A DNA stretch of 64,000 nt, from the NCBI GenBank assembly GCA_019925095.2, contig CM034401.1, positions 15,474,338-15,538,337 of the forward strand. Direction: 5' to 3'. The translations under genes and the position numbers were made by a program. Each line of letters starts with the position of its first letter. The stretch's first letter is position 1. Source of the DNA: Dendrolimus kikuchii (Eukaryota > Arthropoda > Insecta > Lepidoptera > Lasiocampidae). Below, piece after piece: positions 10,986 through 21,883 of this stretch. The notes beneath the pieces were generated by a model. That model had not been told where the DNA came from and made no database searches. It saw only the letters and a list, made by a program, of their open reading frames with translations.

Positions 10986-11511
10986 CTACTGAGCGGAGAG
11001 GTTACATAATCAAAATAACATTGTTAGGCAACAACTAAGTATATACAAAAAATAATACCTATGACATGTGGCAACACGCATTTTAATACCTTCTCTCATG
11101 AAAGCTACGTTTCCTATCAACCCGCCCACATTCAACTCTATATCGATCAGAAATGTAATTCTGAGTCAGTTTACTGCTTGTAAGATCGGATTATGGATCA
11201 AAAGCGGCTTACATTCGGGTAGGAGTGCTTAAACTCGCATAAGAACTCTAATTTACGTATATCAAACAGTTATACTGGATTTATAATCAGTTACGATATA
11301 TGAAGGTGTTAAAAAACTAAATATTTCACAAAGGAAGTCGGTATTCAAATCAACTAAGACACTATTTATCACGTTTAATAAACGATCCACCCTCTTGGAT
11401 TTCGTACGAGTTTAGTAAGTTTTGATGTTACTCTTCAACAAGTCAAACTATCCATTAAAAACAAACAAACAAACATTTATTATTGTTTAAACAGTATTTT
11501 TTTTAATGTCT
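10986..11511. other. Unassigned AT-rich stretch
   Basis: An AAAC-repeat at about 11459-11475 is the only structure seen. Confidence 0.35.
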
Positions 11512-11548
11512 TGTCTTGATATCTTTCATCTGTAAAGATATCAAGACA
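11512..11548. repeat. Perfect 15-bp hairpin
   Basis: TGTCTTGATATCTTT at 11512-11526 is exactly complementary to 11534-11548 with a 7-base loop. It lies directly upstream of a Helitron-like sequence. Its role is unknown. Confidence 0.85.
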
Positions 11549-11555
11549 CATTTAA

Positions 11556-11867
11556 AATGTAAAATTGAAGTGTCTGTTAGTCATGTCAAAATAACAGTTT
11601 TTCACTAAATGCATATGAAAGTATATACGGTACTTACATCAAAAAAATATTTTTTTTTAAATTTTGTCTGTCTGTCTGGATGTTCAGGCTAATTTCTGAA
11701 ATGGCTGGACCGATTTTGACGGGACTTTCACTGGCAGATAGCTGATATTATAAAAAGTAAGTTAGGCTACTTTTTTTCGTTTATAAATATTTTTCTTAGG
11801 ATAGAAAAAGGTAAAAAAAAAAAGAAAGGATAGGAAAATCTACGTGGACGAAATTGCGAGCACAGGT
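11556..11867 (+). mobile_element. Helitron-like element, family H5
   Basis: AAATTGAAGTGTCTGTTAGT, ATGCATATGAAAGTATATAC, a (TGTC)n run and TGGCTGGACCGATTTTGACG appear in the same order as at 24080-24526. The end GTGGACGAAATTGCGAGCAC resembles a decayed Helitron 3' stem, and the terminal CTRR is not clear. Confidence 0.55.
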
Positions 11868-11984
11868 TGTTTTAAAAATAAGATGATCACAATGTATTTA
11901 AACACTCGGTCTTTTAACATGAATATTTTTTTTAGAATTTATTGTCAAATGTTTCACCTACTCAATTGTAAAAAAAGTTGACCT

Positions 11985-12358
11985 CCACTTTTATATTGCT
12001 GGAGTACAGCATACAGGCTGACGGCCCAACTGTGATGGAAGATGGTTAACCCTTAAAACAATTATCGATATACCAAAAAGCCGCAAGACTAACACTATAA
12101 CTATCTCGTAATATACCAAGAAAATATACCCATTTCATTCAAATCATACAACTCCTATATAAACAGAGTGAGACAACAACACAATTAACGATCACGTGCA
12201 CAAACGCGACCTGCACTCTCATCGCGGACACATATGTGCTAATAGTGAGCTAAAGGGTTAACGTCACCTATAAACATTTGCAACACTAGGTATTACCAAT
12301 GTGCTGCCATACTTGTAGATGGGACTGAAACCTGGCCACTAATACCGGAACACAACAT
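11985..12358 (-). mobile_element. SINE-like family S1 copy, split by a MITE
   Basis: The left piece (to 12049) reads TTGCTGGAGTACAGCATACAGG...GATGGAAGATGG. The right piece (from 12258) continues AACGTCACCTATAAACATTTGC...CGGAACACAAC. Together they form one S1 copy in reverse, interrupted by the element at 12050-12257. The S1 head is missing. Confidence 0.75.
12050..12257. mobile_element. piggyBac-type MITE, 208 bp
   Basis: TTAA at 12046-12049 is repeated at 12258-12261. The ends are CCCTTAAAACAA and, reversed, CCCTTTAGCTCAC, giving the CCCTTWA terminal motif of piggyBac-superfamily elements. Removing the insert and one TTAA rejoins the S1 copy exactly. There is no coding capacity, so transposase must have come from elsewhere. 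Confidence 0.85.
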
Positions 12359-12592
12359 TCACAACTCCATACATTTGACTGAAAGTACATACATAGTTGT
12401 GTGGAGTATCGTTAACATTTCCTTGTGACTTTTGTTTAAATCAATGGGTGATAAGTTATTCGGTTGCAAAGTTGTAAAAATTGTTTCTTACTCTCTATTT
12501 TTTGAATTAATAGGTCAAAAATACTAAAAAATATCGAATTGCTGGCTTAGTAAATACTCTCCAAAAATCGGTTTGAATAAGACCCGGAGATG
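12359..12592. other. Unassigned AT-rich stretch
   Basis: Nothing recognisable between the split SINE-like copy and the LINE tail. Confidence 0.35.
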
Positions 12593-12995
12593 AGATAGAT
12601 AGATAACACTTTATTGCTCACTAAAATAAACAAATACAAAAACAAAATGCATAATTACAATACTTCTTGGCAAAACAAAAGGCGCCCTTATCGCTAAAAG
12701 CGATCTCTTCCAAGGAACTAGCTTAAAAGAAATTCTTAACTAATCTGGCGATGTGATTGGACTGTTTAATTTAAATATACATACGTACACTAATTTAATA
12801 CATACATAAATCCAAACACATTGATAGAATACCAATATTTACGAATATACGAAATAATCTAAATAAATATATTTATTAACATTATATATGACAAGCATTT
12901 TATATTAACATATATTACAAGAGATAAATAAGTAAATGTTAAATATATTACACATATTTATTTAATGTATATAATTTATGATATGATGTATTATC
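12593..12995 (-). mobile_element. LINE 3' tail, family L3, copy 1
   Basis: On the minus strand it reads through AAGAGATCGCTTTTAGCGAT and GCCTTTTGTTTTGCC, then GAGCAATAAAGTGTTATC and a TATC repeat. Relatives lie at 34905-35430 and 41745-41925. AATAAAG plus a short TATC repeat is the 3' end of a lepidopteran non-LTR element. No protein is left. Confidence 0.65.
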
Positions 12996-14136
12996 TAATA
13001 CATTTTTATCGTTTCGGGTTCAGAGGATAAGAGTGAGAGCAGTGGCCATTAGACGCCTTTATGAGCTGTGCAATGTGCATGGTGTGGACATGCTGTTATT
13101 CAATTTTTATCTTTAAGTATTGAAAGATAAATATTGTGGAGCAATATTTTGCTTTTCAAAATAATACACAAACCAAAGTAATCGAAAACATCTAATACAT
13201 GCTATAGTCGAAACTAAAACAACTACGTACATTATGTAGTACTATAGTATAATATGTTGCTTGCGCAGGTTTTAAACCAGAGTAGCCTTCAATTAATTCT
13301 AAAGAATTGCTTTTTTGCTTCCTCAAGGCCACATACTCGGACATCGTAAAACCGCATTCTCTTACAGCGAAATTTATGAATGTAATTGATCTCCGGTTGT
13401 CTGCAGTTTTTAAAGCGAATTCCTCAAACAGAACCGTTTATATGGGTATATTTCTGGATCATGAATGAGTTCTGAGTAAAGAAAATATTATGTATCAGGT
13501 TTCACAAGTGACTGAAAAACAATTAGACAATATCCATAACTACGCGAAGTTACATCGTTTTAAAGAATGGGTTATCAATTAATTTATTTAATGTTTCTAT
13601 TTGTCTGTGAAATTATTGAAACTTTCGATTTAAAATAAATAAGCTTCTTTAAAAAGGTTTTTAAATACAAGGTTTTGAGATCCTGGATATCATGTAGCAG
13701 CAGACTGCTAGCCAAGACAAGTAAAACGAGCACAAACACGACGGGTCTATCTTATTTAGTACAGGAGTTCCTATGGTCACCTTCCGACTCATACCATATT
13801 ATTATAATGTCGGAAATCGTAAATCTGGAAGTTGGTCAAATTTAACTTGCAAGATTCCACCCGAACTTACATACATACGTACATACGTACTTACATACAT
13901 AGGTACATCAATTGCAAGTTAAATAAAAGCTTGTAATAATAAAATATGAAACACACGCTGAAGCTATAAAGAAAGATTGAATACCTATTGTTGTCGTCAA
14001 CAAATCAATGTAAGCCTCCTTAAATTTGAGCCACATATCCTGGTTCTCTATAAGAAAAGTAGAGATCCAGCCCCTATCGGATTAGCAGCATTGGATCGAT
14101 CTCGTTCAGAGCATCGAACTTTCCAAATATAAAATA
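12996..14136. other. Unassigned stretch with a small ACGT-type microsatellite
   Basis: Only the tetranucleotide-like run ACATACATACGTACATACG at 13869-13909 is notable. No gene or transposon end was seen. Confidence 0.4.
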
Positions 14137-14337
14137 CTAGCGGTCCGGTGCGGTTTCACCCGCGCTCTGTCCCGCTCCCGTGGTGTATAGCGTTATGTTA
14201 TATAGCCTATGACACTCCCTGTTAACGTAGCTTTCTAACAGTAAAAGAATTTTTAAAATCGGTTTAGTAGATCCAGAGATTACACCCTACAACGTCACAA
14301 ACTCACAAACTTTACCTCTTTATAATATTAGTATAGA
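14137..14337 (-). mobile_element. Non-autonomous Helitron H1, upstream member of a head-to-tail pair
   Basis: On the minus strand it begins TCTATACTAATATTATAAAG after an A and ends GCGGGTGAAACCGCACCGG...CGCTAG before a T. Its first base abuts the last base of the neighbouring Helitron. Confidence 0.85.
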
Positions 14338-14708
14338 TTAGCTGACCCGTGTCAACTTCGCTGGGTGCTACTCAAGATGAGCCAATATATGATTGCCCAT
14401 GGGAAAATCCTTACTCAAGTATTGACTTGACCACCAGATTGACCAACAGAGAGAATGTTTGAACCTGGGACTTATTTATTGTTTAGTCAGCGGCGCAATC
14501 CGATAAGTCAATGCATCAGCCGGTTTTTCTCAGAATTGATATTATCATATGAAAAATTGAAAAATATTATTAATAGCCTATGTCACTTAGCAATAATGTA
14601 GCTTTCTACTGGAATTTTCAAAATCGATTCAGTAGTTCAAGAGAATACTCGTACTTCCTATGAACAAATTCACAAACTTTACCTCTTTATATGTAATATT
14701 AATACAGA
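14338..14708 (-). mobile_element. Non-autonomous Helitron H1, downstream member of a head-to-tail pair
   Basis: On the minus strand it begins TCTGTATTAATATTACATAT after an A and ends GACACGGGTCAGCTAA. The next base is the T that starts the other Helitron, so the second element inserted exactly at this one's 3' end. A block at about 14400-14530 is unlike other H1 copies and may be foreign. Confidence 0.8.
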
Positions 14709-15819
14709 TCGAAAAACATCACGCAACAGATTCGATTCTACTATTATATTTATCAATATCACACTATTTTAAAATCATACAACTTTTGGTGTCAAAAATT
14801 AATGGATTTGACTAATCATACTTGCATATTAATACAAGCTTTACGTTGTATTATTCAAAACTTATGTAAAGAAACAAACAATAAGGCACACGGAGGTATA
14901 ATAAGGCATCATACAATTATTTTATCAAAAACAGAAATATTAAAAATATTTATTAATGTCCTAAAGCTATCAACATTATTTCTTCATATATTGGACATTT
15001 AAAATTCAATAAACATCATGTAATGATTTTTAGTGATTCACAAACCTGTAGCTGATTATAGCCTTAAGGCTTGGCTATCCCTATTTCGCTATAGAACATT
15101 AATTACTTTATGACATTTATCGGTGTAATGAGAAACGATTCAATCAGTATTTTCATTAATTTATTACTAAAATTTATGGTTAATTGACCACTATTTCTTC
15201 CGTTGGAAGGTCTGGACTGACATTATAATCACGTTTCCATGGGCTCAGTTCTGAGTACAGTATTTACACATCTTTAGACTAATCATCGCATTCAAAGGGC
15301 TTAGTGACTGGTAATAAGTCCCTTCGAGTTTGCATTATATGTACCGCTCTTTCGATTTACTTATCTACCCTGTACCGGTAAGCTTGTGAGGAACACCAAT
15401 CCAACGGATTGGAGAAGATCTTATAAAACGTTTGCTAAGACTCGATCTCTATTCCATGATTCGCCAGCTTCTTATGTCTTCTGTAAGAAACGTGACCGTC
15501 TCACTGACGCTAATCCATAAACAGAAATCCCGAACATAGCTTGCGTCATAGCCCGACTCTGTTCTCGTCTCAATAAATCGTACCCAATTTAAAGAGTAGT
15601 TAAAATGATTATTAGTTTTATTAGTTGGAGTGGCTTGAAGCCTGTGTCATTCAAATGATAAAAGGTCAAAAATCCTAGCACAGAGCACATGCATCGTAAA
15701 AAGGAAGTTTTATATAACCATCAGTCCTTGATCTGGCAGTATCAGTTATAGTCATGTTGTATCAGACATGTATCAGGTTATTTTTTAAAAACTGTTGTCT
15801 GTAGAATGAAATTTAACAA
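14709..15819. other. Unassigned AT-rich stretch
   Basis: A 66-codon open frame near 14.8-15.0 kb has no recognisable features. No transposon termini were found. Confidence 0.35.
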
Positions 15820-17231
15820 CAGGGTGTATGTTTTCTATATTCTATATATGTAATAGGTATGGGATTCCTCCTCATTTCAACATATAGTAGAAACTACTTA
15901 GTCTGGCCATAAATACTGTTACTATTAAAAAGAAACAAAATATTACATTTGAATTTGGAATCTTTCATTTTTATATGATTGTTCATTGTGTTTTCTCATT
16001 TTGGCGCCAATACATTGTACAACATTTTGCGATATTAAAATTCAGTGGGGCGATAAAGAGAACCGAATCGCTGTGATTGTATTACACAAACTAGGTATGG
16101 AGCTAAATGCAATTTTTAAAACTCTCCATACGCTTGGTATTAGTCAAATGTTTGTGTACCGGGCTATTAATAGGTACAATAAGACCTCGTCTGCTTGTGA
16201 CAGAAAAATATCTGACTGTCCACGTAGTGTTTGTACGAAAAAGGTGGTCAAAGCAGTAAGGGAAAGAATTCGAAGAAATCCTGGTCAAAAGCAAAAGATT
16301 TTATCTCGGAAGATGAAGATATCACCTAGAACCATGTCGCGTATTTTAAAAGATGACTTAGGACTTGCAGCCTATAAGAGACGCACTGGTCATTTCTTCA
16401 ATCATAATTTAAAAAGGAATAGGGTGGTAAAATCGAAACAACTACTGAAGCGGTACGCAAAAGGAGGTCACAGAAAAATTTTGTTTACAGATGAGAAATT
16501 TTTTACAGTTGAGCAACATTTTAACAAACAAAATGACGGTATTTATGCTCAAAGCTTTAAGGAAGTTTCTCAATTAGTCGACAGAGTGCAACGTAGGCAT
16601 TATCCGACTTCAGTGATGGTTTGGTGGGGTGTTAGCTATGAAGGAGTGACTGAGCCATATTTTTGTGAAAAAGGTATTAAAACATCGGCACAAGTGTATC
16701 TAGATACCAGTCTTGAGAAGGTATTTAAGCCCCTTAACTACACCATGTTCAATAACCAAGAATAGTCCTACCAGCAAGATTCGGCGCCGGGTCATAAAGC
16801 TCGGTCCACGCAGTCTTGGTTGGAAACGAACTTTTCGGACTTCATCAGAGCTGAAAACTGGCCGTCGTTTAGTCCCGATTTTAATCCGCTGGATTATGAT
16901 TTATGGTCATTTTTAGAGAATACGGCTTGCTCTAAACGCCATGATAATTTGGAGTCCCTAAAACAATCCATACGATTGGCAGTGAAGAATTTTCCCATGG
17001 AAAGAGTGCGTGCTTCTATTGATAACTGGCCTCAACGTTTAAAGGACTGTATTGCAGTCAATGGAGACCACTTCGAATAAGATTTTTACATTTTAATTTG
17101 TTTTATATTTATGTATTAAACTAACACACTGTAAAACTTATAAATGTTATTTGCAATAGAAACAAAAAATCTTTGTTACAATATTTATGGCATTACTAGG
17201 TATATATCTTTGAAATGAGGAGGACACCCCG
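15820..17231 (+). mobile_element. maT-type (DD37D) Tc1/mariner transposon
   Basis: The left end CAGGGTGT...CCTCCTCATTTCAA and the reversed right end CGGGGTGTCCTCCTCATTTC form terminal inverted repeats. About 40 bases in the left repeat, between GGGTGT and CCTCCTC, look like a later insertion. A TA follows the right end; the left TA has mutated to AA. The length matches a full mariner-type element carrying one transposase frame. Confidence 0.85.
15986..17080 (+). pseudogene. maT-type mariner transposase, one in-frame stop
   Basis: The frame encodes a cut-and-paste transposase that would act in the nucleus on its own terminal repeats. An N-terminal helix-turn-helix region (about residues 25-125, with ISQMFVYRAINRY and SPRTMSRILKDDLG) precedes the RNase H-like core. 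The first catalytic Asp is in LFTDEKFF (residue 169), the second in QQDSAPGH (265) and the third in SPDFNPLDYDLW (303). The second and third are separated by 37 residues, the DD37D spacing of the maT clade. A single TAG at 16763-16765 interrupts the frame four codons before QQD; reading continues in frame to the TAA at 17078. No in-frame ATG precedes residue 38, so the start has also decayed. The copy is recent but inactive as it stands. Confidence 0.9.
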
Positions 17232-17284
17232 TAGTACGTTAATGGATCTGTATTATATTGTCAAACACGCGAAATTTTAGCCAA

Positions 17285-17335
17285 AGGATTATTTCAAAGA
17301 GATCACTCTTTAGCGATAAAACCGCCTCGTAAGGG
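17285..17335 (+). repeat. Fragment of an L3-like LINE tail
   Basis: CAAAGAGATCACTCTTTAGCGATAAAACCGCC resembles the AAGAGATCGCTTTTAGCGAT block of the L3 tails. Only about 50 bases are recognisable. Confidence 0.45.
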
Positions 17336-17367
17336 TAGCGCCCACAAATACAAATGCACAGTCGCGG

Positions 17368-18170
17368 TATGAAAATATTTGTCACCTTAAAATCAATTTT
17401 GGCTTGCACGAGTACAAGAAACAGTACCGCCAATATTTTAATAAATTTTACGTTTTGTTACGTTTATAAAATGGAAGGAAGGTACACCGCTGATATAGAA
17501 AGAAGAGTGAATTTGGGGAATAGTGTGAATGGAGCGTTAGGTAAACTTCTAGGCGCTAAGAACCTCAGCCAGAAGGCCCAGCTCGCCATACACAACGCGG
17601 TGCTGGTACCTACGCTCACGTATGGATGCGAGAGTTGGGTATGGAAGAAAGAGCATGAAAGTAGAGTAAACGCGGTCGAGATGCGAGCACTGCGCAAAAT
17701 CTGCGGAGTGACGCTCGCGGACCGCGTTCGTAATACCGAAGTAAGAAAGAGAGTTGGTCTGAAAGAGAGTGTCGGGGTGAAGGTAAGGAAAGGAATGCTC
17801 CGGTGGTTCGGACATGTGGAAAGAATGCCTGATGAAAGAATGACTTAACAGATATACAATGCAAAAGTGGATGGATGTAGAAGTCGTGGAAGGCCACGAC
17901 ACACCTTTCATGATCAAATTGATCGTGTACTAGTAGAAGGTGATGTCAGGAGCATCAAGAACAGACGAGCGTGCATGACAAGAGTTATGAATGTCAAAGA
18001 AGCAAGTGAAGTGTGTAAGAATAAGCCTAAATGGCGCTCTGTTGTTCGTGCCTACCCCGCAAGGGAATTGGCGTGAAGTTATGTATGTATGTATGTACAA
18101 AATACCTACAGAAATGTGAAAAAAGAAAATTGCAATGTTGACAATGACAGACACTGACATTATACTATTT
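17368..18170 (+). mobile_element. TA-type MITE X, copy split by an RTE-like LINE
   Basis: CAGTCGCGGTATGAAAATAT followed by TGTCACCTTAAAATC and TTTTAATAAATTTTACG matches the reversed 58576-58995 element. That match resumes after the LINE insert with AAAAAAGAAAATTGCAATG. The right terminal repeat was not found, so this copy is incomplete. Confidence 0.7.
17473..18098 (+). pseudogene. RTE-like LINE reverse-transcriptase C-terminus with (ATGT)n tail
   Basis: The frame encodes the C-terminal end of a non-LTR reverse transcriptase: AIHNAVLVPTLTYGCESWVW, then EMRALRKICGVTLADRVRN, then LRWFGHVERM, then SRGRPRHTFHDQIDRV and a final YPARELA. One in-frame TAA at 17846-17848 breaks it. The element ends (ATGT)n rather than in poly-A, typical of RTE-clade LINEs. 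AAAAT at 17468-17472 and 18099-18103 is the likely target-site duplication. The insert is 5'-truncated and sits inside MITE X. Shorter copies of the same tail are at 26.7, 28.8 and 35.1 kb. Confidence 0.85.
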
Positions 18171-18275
18171 CCAAGCGTTTATTTTACTTTTGACGTTTGC
18201 GCGCCTATCAAGTCTCATATTTCTAGACAGTAAAGCCCACATGAAACAAACGACATAATTGTCGTACTTTATTTT
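18168..18275 (+). repeat. Interspersed repeat Y, copy 1
   Basis: TTTCCAAGCGTTTATTTTAC, CTATCAAGTCTCATATTTCT, GACAGTAAAGCCCA and CATAATTGTCGTACTTTA occur in the same order at 21028-21136. The family is unknown. Confidence 0.6.
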
Positions 18276-18324
18276 TACTTTATTTATTACACGATATCAC
18301 GATATAGTATTTCTATTTTTATCA

Positions 18325-19943
18325 TCCCTATTAATATTATAAATGCGAAAGTAACTCTGTCTGTCTGTCTGTCTGTTCCGTTTTCACGTAAAAACTACTG
18401 GACCGATTTGGCTGAAACTCAGTATATATATATTTTCGATGCCGAGAATGAACATAGGATACTTTTTATCCCGGAAAATGGGATAGTTTCCGGGATAAAA
18501 GTATATTTGTCTCTCTGTTTGTTATCCTTTTATGGAAAGACTATTGGACTGATTTGGCGGATACTCGGTACATATGTAATTTGAATACTGAGGGTGGCCA
18601 AGGGATACTTTTCATCCCGGATACTGGGATAGATTTTGGGATAGATTTATATAAAGTTTATCCCGGAAACTAGGATAGGTTTTTTATTTGTGGTTGGCCA
18701 TTTTCGTCATTTTGTTTATTTTGGTCAATTTGGTCGTTTAGGTAGTTTTGTTTAGTTTAGTTGTTTTGATAGTTGTGGTAGTTTTGCTATTTTCGGTAGT
18801 TTATGCTGGTAGTTTTGGTAGTTTCGGTTGTTTTGGTAGTCGTGATAGTTTTGGTAGTTGTGGTAGTTTTGGTAGTTGTGGTAGTTTTGTTTTGTAGATT
18901 TGGTAGTTTCGGTAGATTTGGTAGTTGTGGTAGTTTTGATTGGTAGATTTAGTAATTGTGGTAGTTTAGGTAGTTGTGGTAGTTTTGCTTTGTAGATTTG
19001 ATAGTTATGGAAGTTTTGGTTGGTAGATTTGGTTATTTTGGTAGTTTTGATAGTTGTGGTAGTTTTGGTTTGTAGATCTGGTAGTTTTGGTTGGTCGATT
19101 TGGTATATTCGGTTGTTTTGGTAGTTGCGGTAGTTTTGATAGTTGTGGTAGTTTTGATAGTTGTGGTAGTTTTGATAGTTGTGGTAGTTTTGGTAGTTGT
19201 GGTAGTTTTGGTAGTTGTGGTAGTTTTGGTAGTTTTGATAGTTGTGGTAGTTTTGGTAGTTTTGATAGTTGTGGTAGTTTTGGTAGTTTTGATAGTTGTG
19301 GTAGTTTTGGTAATTTTGATAGTTGTGGTAGTTTTGGTAGTTTTGATAGTTGTGGTAGTTTTTGTAGTTTTGATAGTTGTGGTAGTTGTGGTAGTTTTGG
19401 TAGTTTTGATAGTTGTGGTAGTTTTGGTAGTTTTGATAGTTGTGGTAGTTTTAGTAGTTTTGGTAGTTTTGATAGTTGTGGTAGTTTTAGTAGTTTTGGT
19501 AGTTTTGATAGTTGTGGTAGTTGTGGTAGTTTTAGTTGGTGGATTTGGTAGTTTTGGTTGGTAATTTGGTAGTTTCGGTAGTTTTAGTACGTTTGGTAGT
19601 TTTGGTCGTTTGTGTAGTTTACACAATATTTAGTTATATAAATAAAACTAGAACGGGTTGAAATAAGGTATTAAAGTTTGTATGGGGGACCAATCATTTA
19701 TCAAGTTTATAGATATAAAAATTCATAATCTTTAAAAAATTGCGACTTTCACTCGATCTGTCTGTCTGAATACCGAAAATGGACATAGATACTATTCATC
19801 CCGGTAGATGGGATAGTTTGCGATATAAAATGAAGTAAATCTTCCGAGGGCAAATACAATATATCCTGTATTAACGCCTGCTCTTAAAACAAGAGGTACG
19901 CACTAGAGTTTGACGCGCGGCGGAGCCGCGGGGTAAACTCTAG
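18325..19943 (+). mobile_element. 1.6-kb Helitron H1 carrying a minisatellite
   Basis: The element starts TCCCTATTAATATTATAAAT after an A and ends in the stem GCGGCGGAGCCGCGGGG...ACTCTAG before a T. A CTGT run and the AAAACTACTGGACCGATTTG block follow the 5' end. Most of the interior is a 9-bp minisatellite. Flanks of that array and the 3' third match the element at 54656-55768, so the two are siblings. No replicase or helicase is encoded. Confidence 0.88.
18743..19616 (+). repeat. 9-bp minisatellite, consensus GRTAGTTKT
   Basis: Units GGTAGTTTT, GGTAGTTGT and GATAGTTGT alternate, often as an 18-bp higher-order unit GGTAGTTTTGATAGTTGT. The outer units are degenerate and the central units homogeneous. 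Long open frames on both strands (GSFGSCG-like on one, KTTTTIKTT-like on the other) are by-products of the repeat. Confidence 0.92.
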
Positions 19944-20734
19944 TAAATATATAGATAAGTTAAATTTTAAATTCATTAAAATTTATTTATAAATGAAGTC
20001 CATTTTTAGGACAAATAAAGTCGATAAGCTCGATAACGCATTAAGATTACTAATTGAATTGATCCGTCAACTAGGCGTGTGTAACTCTTTATTGAACCGA
20101 CTCACTGATCCAAAACATTTAGGTGTTCCACAAGATTGGAACATCAATAATGTTTCAAATGCATTATTTGGATCTGGAACATCGCGATCTCTCTGACTCT
20201 CTGTTTAGCGCGATCATGTCGCTTACGTGTGAGAGAGACCGACCAGAGCATAATGAATCACAGAGCAACAAGTATAGCGAGAGAGCAGGAAAACAATAAA
20301 ATATAAGCAAATTATAATTTATTAATGATCTCACAAATTGTAATTTTTTCAAATATTACTATGAATATTCATCTTTGTTTCCACCTTAACACCGTCTGCC
20401 TCAATATGCCTGCGACACGACATATATAATTATATATATCTGTATTTTTATCTTTAACAAGTTTGACACGATGTTTCAAATGAAACCGCAGCCCGTTTCT
20501 CAGCCTCAGTCCGCGACGTACCATAACAAGACAACCATGATTTTATATCTTTGACTCAATGTTCTAAATGTTCGAAATGAAACATATCAGTGATCCGGAA
20601 CATTTTACTGTTCCAGATACAAATGTTCCAATCACAAAAATGTGACAGTTCTCCCACGCCTACCGTCAACCAGCTCTCAAAAGGAAATTAAATGCTTGGA
20701 AATGGTTGCAATAAGTACAATTTATCAAACAAGG
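19944..20734. other. Unassigned stretch, with an open frame at 19993-20196
   Basis: A 67-codon plus-strand frame has reasonable polar composition and an ATG, but I recognise no family. Words around ATGTTTCAAATG and GGAACATTTTACTGTTCC (about 20605) recur locally. No element ends are defined. Confidence 0.35.
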
Positions 20735-20845
20735 CTCCGTATAGAGCACGCAAGCGAGCTCTATAGTCACCATACAAAAACATTAAAAACTACTGAACGG
20801 ATTTCGTTATAATCTTGGTTCGTTCAACATTATTAGTATAAAACT
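20735..20845 (-). mobile_element. Possible Helitron fragment
   Basis: Reversed, it reads TTTTATACTAATAATGTTGA, then CCGTTCAGTAGTTTTTAATG, then GAGCTCGCTTGCGTGCTC with a hairpin, an order typical of Helitron ends. No CTRR terminus was found. Confidence 0.35.
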
Positions 20846-21027
20846 TTATTTTCTACTTCTATCGTGCTATAAAACAGTACAGCGACATCTATTGGTCACC
20901 ATAAGAATTAGGGCCATTTTATTAGCCCGGGCTTATAGTTGTAAATTTTGCTCGTGTATCCCAGCTGTGAAACGAGGGATCCGGTATTAACAATCGCTGT
21001 GTTTAGTCTTATGCTCCTGCTTTACTT

Positions 21028-21136
21028 TTTCCAAGGGTTTATTTTGCTTTTGGTGTTTGCACGTCTATCAAGTTATATATTTCTTGACAGTAAAGCCCAT
21101 ATGAAACATTTTACATAATTGTCGTACTTTAATGTT
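21028..21136 (+). repeat. Interspersed repeat Y, copy 2
   Basis: Same order of words as 18168-18275: TTTCCAAGGGTTTATTTTGC, TATCAAGTTATATATTTCTT, GACAGTAAAGCCCAT and CATAATTGTCGTACTTTA. Confidence 0.6.
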
Positions 21137-21883
21137 GTGGGTAAAGTAATAGTGATGTTCTGTGAGTCATGTAACGCGCAGATTATGAAACCATCGACAC
21201 TATACGTAAATTAATAGAAAGTAATCGTTTTGAAAAAAAAATCTACTTTATTGCCTTTTTTATAACTTTATTACAAAAATGGCTTATTTAAATAAATTAA
21301 TTAAAAATAATTTTCTGTGGAAAAGTCTCTTCTGCGACTTAGCTTGAGTTAAAATGTGCTCGAGGTACGTTAAATAGAGATACATCAATTTGAAAACTGG
21401 TGTACCTTTTCATACCGCTACTGTACATAGTTATGTCATTGTTCTTTTGAGTGGTTTTGTTATACATTAAAAAGTTATTATATCTGATAATTTTAAAACC
21501 GATATTGAATCTGCACTTCTGCAGTCCCCGAAGGTACAGCAACGTCATAATGACCATACATCTTACACGGAGAAGAAATTTAATAAAATTAACCAAGAAG
21601 GTGGACGATGTAACATAAATGTTTGTGCCATTTAAGGAGCAGTGCAATACGTAATACCGGCTATCGTGAGCAGTCCTTTAAAGTCGCTAAAGCGATTATG
21701 AAATGTGCGTACGTGTGGCGTGTACGGTTTACATCGCCAGACAGGGCTTTCTATTATCACTAACGATATTTTGTTTAAAATTCAAAATAATGTTGTATTC
21801 TTTGAAATTGGAACCTCGTGATATCAGCATTACCTTATATTGCTTGACAATTTTACATTGGCCGATTTATATGTAAATACGTA
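21137..21883. other. Unassigned AT-rich stretch
   Basis: A 102-codon minus-strand open frame shows no domain or coding signature. Nothing else was seen. Confidence 0.35.

Noticed and set aside
17464..17917. Minus-strand frames of 77-122 codons over the LINE fragment
   Set aside because: They are shadows of the plus-strand reverse-transcriptase C-terminus, which has clear family motifs.
19033..19626. Long open frames (GSFGSCG-like, VVVVLIVVV-like and KTTTTIKTT-like) at 19.0-19.6 kb
   Set aside because: By-products of the 9-bp minisatellite inside a Helitron, open on both strands with low-complexity products.
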